Made by a program: the position numbers and the translations under genes. A stretch of DNA of 6,208 nucleotides from assembly GCA_029051915.1 (NCBI GenBank), contig JAIDKM010000095.1:1-6208 (forward strand). Reading direction: 5' to 3'. A model generated the notes under the pieces. It saw only the letters and a program-made list of their open reading frames with translations, was not told the origin of the DNA and did not search any database. Positions within the stretch are counted from its first letter, which is position 1. The number at the start of each line of letters is the position of its first letter. Shown here piece after piece: positions 4,902 to 6,208 of this stretch. The stretch comes from Alistipes sp. GTDB taxonomy: Bacteria; Bacteroidota; Bacteroidia; Bacteroidales; Rikenellaceae.

Positions 4902-6208
4902 CTACTGCCAGGCAACCGAGATGACCGACCGGGCCGGAGCATCGAGGACGAAATCGCCCCGGTCGCTGCGGACGACATACTGCTGGGCGCTGCTGCCGCT
5001 GTTGAGCAAGACGAGGGCCAACGAACCGTCGGGATTCTCGAAGACCGAGCAAGCGGCGCCGGCCGAACGGATGCGGCAAGCATCGCGCCGGATGACCTTC
5101 GACATGTGGCCGATGGCGTACCAATGGCTGCGGAAGTTGAGCGACGAGAAGGAATAACTGCCGTCGCAGTCGACGAAGCCGTAGCAAGTGGTGCAACCGC
5201 CGGGACGGTTGGGCCCGCGGTCGGCGTCGAGCATGAAATTCCAAAGCACGACGGCGCGACAATAATTATTGACCGTACCCAGGCAGACGTCCGACATATG
5301 CCACATGAGGTTGTCGCCGAAGTCGGGGCACCAAGTACCGATGGACTGTTCGGTGAAGTAGATGTGCTTGTCGGGAGCGGCCCGGTGCACCTGGACCAAC
5401 GCGGTATAGGAACCGCCGTAAGCATGCCAGGCCGAGCCGTCGAAGAACTGGGCCGCCTCGGGATCGGCGAAGATAGAAGTAACGTAGTCGGGGACGTCGA
5501 AATTATGGTCGTAAGCCCATATCTTGGTGGTGATGCCGTTGTCCCGGAATGCCGGGCCGAGGTAACGCTTGACGAACTCGCGCTGCTGGTCGGACGACAT
5601 GTAGGTCGAAGCCGAATTACCCTCGTTGAGCGGCTCGTTCTGCGGCGTGATGGCCTCGATGGAGAAACCCTCCTCCTGCATGGCGAAGATCCACTGCACG
5701 AAGTACTCGGCGTAGTCGGCGTAATACTTGGGATCGACGCGTCCGCCGGCCCACCGATCGTAGGAACCGGAGCCGCTGACGGGCATCTTCATCCACAGAG
5801 GACAAGTCCACGGAGCGGCGATGATCTTCACGTCGGGATTGATGGCGAGGATCTCGCGCAAGACGGGCAACACGTCGCGCCGGTCGTACTCGTGCAACTC
5901 GAAGAACTCGATCCCCGGGCGATCGCAACAAGTGTACTCGTCGAGCGAGAAATCGGAACAACCGATCGAGATCCGCACGTAGTTATACCCCAGTCCCTCG
6001 TCGGGATCGAAGGCCGCGCGAAGGATGCGGTCGCGGTCGGCGGCCGACATTTTCAACAAATTATAAGCGGCCGAGCCGGTGATGGCGGGGCCGAAGCCCT
6101 CCATCGTCTGGTAACGGGTCTGCGGATCCGTAATCACCTCGTTGGCGGTCGAAGCGGCAGAAGCAGCGACCGAGGGCGTGAACGGAGCGAAAAGCGACTT
6201 CTTATCGG
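4902..6208 (-). CDS. GH30-family glycoside hydrolase, 5' partial
   Basis: A (beta/alpha)8 retaining beta-glycosidase of family GH30 (glucosylceramidase / beta-1,6-glucanase clan), likely exported and acting on beta-glucan or related glycans. The frame is open to the right edge, and 23 further codons lie upstream of the GTG at 6137 (including KKSLFAPFTPSVAASAAS), so the true start and any signal peptide are outside. Residues counted from that GTG: family opening YQTMEGFGPAITGSAA (9-24), RISIGCSDFS (55-64), APWTCPLWMK (108-117), acid/base Glu168 in ITPQNEP (163-169), SAWHAYGG (235-242), nucleophile Glu263 in YFTEQS (260-265), GPNRPGGCTTCYG (308-320). The chain ends with a small beta-sandwich (about 345-411, including ALVLLNSG) typical of GH30. 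Both catalytic acids are present. The style, with a TxNEP and FTEQS pair and a WAYDHNFD strand, is close to Bacteroidetes GH30_1/GH30_3 enzymes; I cannot fix subfamily or substrate. Ends 43 bp from the shared terminator. Confidence 0.93.
   Translation of the reverse strand, partial: DKKSLFAPFTPSVAASAASTANEVITDPQTRYQTMEGFGPAITGSAAYNLLKMSAADRDRILRAAFDPDEGLGYNYVRISIGCSDFSLDEYTCCDRPGIEFFELHEYDRRDVLPVLREILAINPDVKIIAAPWTCPLWMKMPVSGSGSYDRWAGGRVDPKYYADYAEYFVQWIFAMQEEGFSIEAITPQNEPLNEGNSASTYMSSDQQREFVKRYLGPAFRDNGITTKIWAYDHNFDVPDYVTSIFADPEAAQFFDGSAWHAYGGSYTALVQVHRAAPDKHIYFTEQSIGTWCPDFGDNLMWHMSDVCLGTVNNYCRAVVLWNFMLDADRGPNRPGGCTTCYGFVDCDGSYSFSSLNFRSHWYAIGHMSKVIRRDACRIRSAGAACSVFENPDGSLALVLLNSGSSAQQYVVRSDRGDFVLDAPARSVISVAWQ

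Noticed and set aside
4271..5425. A 384-codon minus-strand frame spanning the HhH end, rpsU, the terminator and part of the GH30 gene
   Set aside because: It crosses a strong terminator and two well-supported genes, and its low-complexity Ser/Arg/Pro sequence matches no family.
6135..6137. GTG at 6137 as the start of the GH30 gene
   Set aside because: The frame stays open to the right edge and the GH30 N-terminal strand normally extends before VITDPQTRYQ, so the true start is outside.
251..6208. The esterase and GH30 gene as parts of one polysaccharide utilization locus
   Set aside because: They are convergent in layout, separated by housekeeping genes and terminators, and no SusC/SusD pair or regulator is in the window.

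Overview
The window looks like chromosomal DNA of a GC-rich member of the Bacteroidales, most plausibly Alistipes or another Rikenellaceae. That genus call is an inference from protein style and base composition. Supporting signs are promoter motifs of the Bacteroidetes primary sigma factor type (TAnnTTTG), A-rich start regions without Shine-Dalgarno sequences, a bS21 of the Bacteroidales form, a short-LID adenylate kinase, a FISUMP-type surface protein and a multi-HhH membrane protein.

Layout, left to right. (1) Positions 1-254 hold the 3' end of a FISUMP (Fibrobacter succinogenes major paralogous domain) protein on the + strand. It has no stop after the usual C-terminal RCVQ and reads through a promoter into the next start codon. 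(2) Positions 251-1564 encode an exported alpha/beta-hydrolase of the acetylxylan esterase type (+). (3) A hairpin with a T-tract on the minus strand ends adk, which is read on the minus strand (1696-2274). (4) A roughly 90-bp AT-rich gap (2275-2363) carries divergent, interleaved promoters for adk (-) and thiL (+). (5) thiL (2364-3401) is followed 19 bp later by a membrane-anchored protein with four helix-hairpin-helix modules (3421-4476), probably in one operon. (6) rpsU (4613-4804) follows; its best promoter candidate lies inside the 3' end of the HhH gene. (7) A strong bidirectional terminator (4821-4859) separates rpsU from a convergent GH30 glycoside hydrolase (minus strand, 4902 to beyond the right edge).

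Functionally this is a housekeeping core (nucleotide balance by adk, thiamine diphosphate synthesis by thiL, ribosome by rpsU, possible DNA handling by the HhH protein). It is flanked by accessory genes for the cell surface and glycans (FISUMP protein, carbohydrate esterase, GH30). No SusC/SusD pair, mobile element, CRISPR array, tRNA or rRNA is visible. I do not see a clearly new multi-gene system. The signals most worth a second look are the FISUMP C-terminus, which resembles the variable region of a diversity-generating retroelement target, and the intragenic promoter ahead of rpsU.
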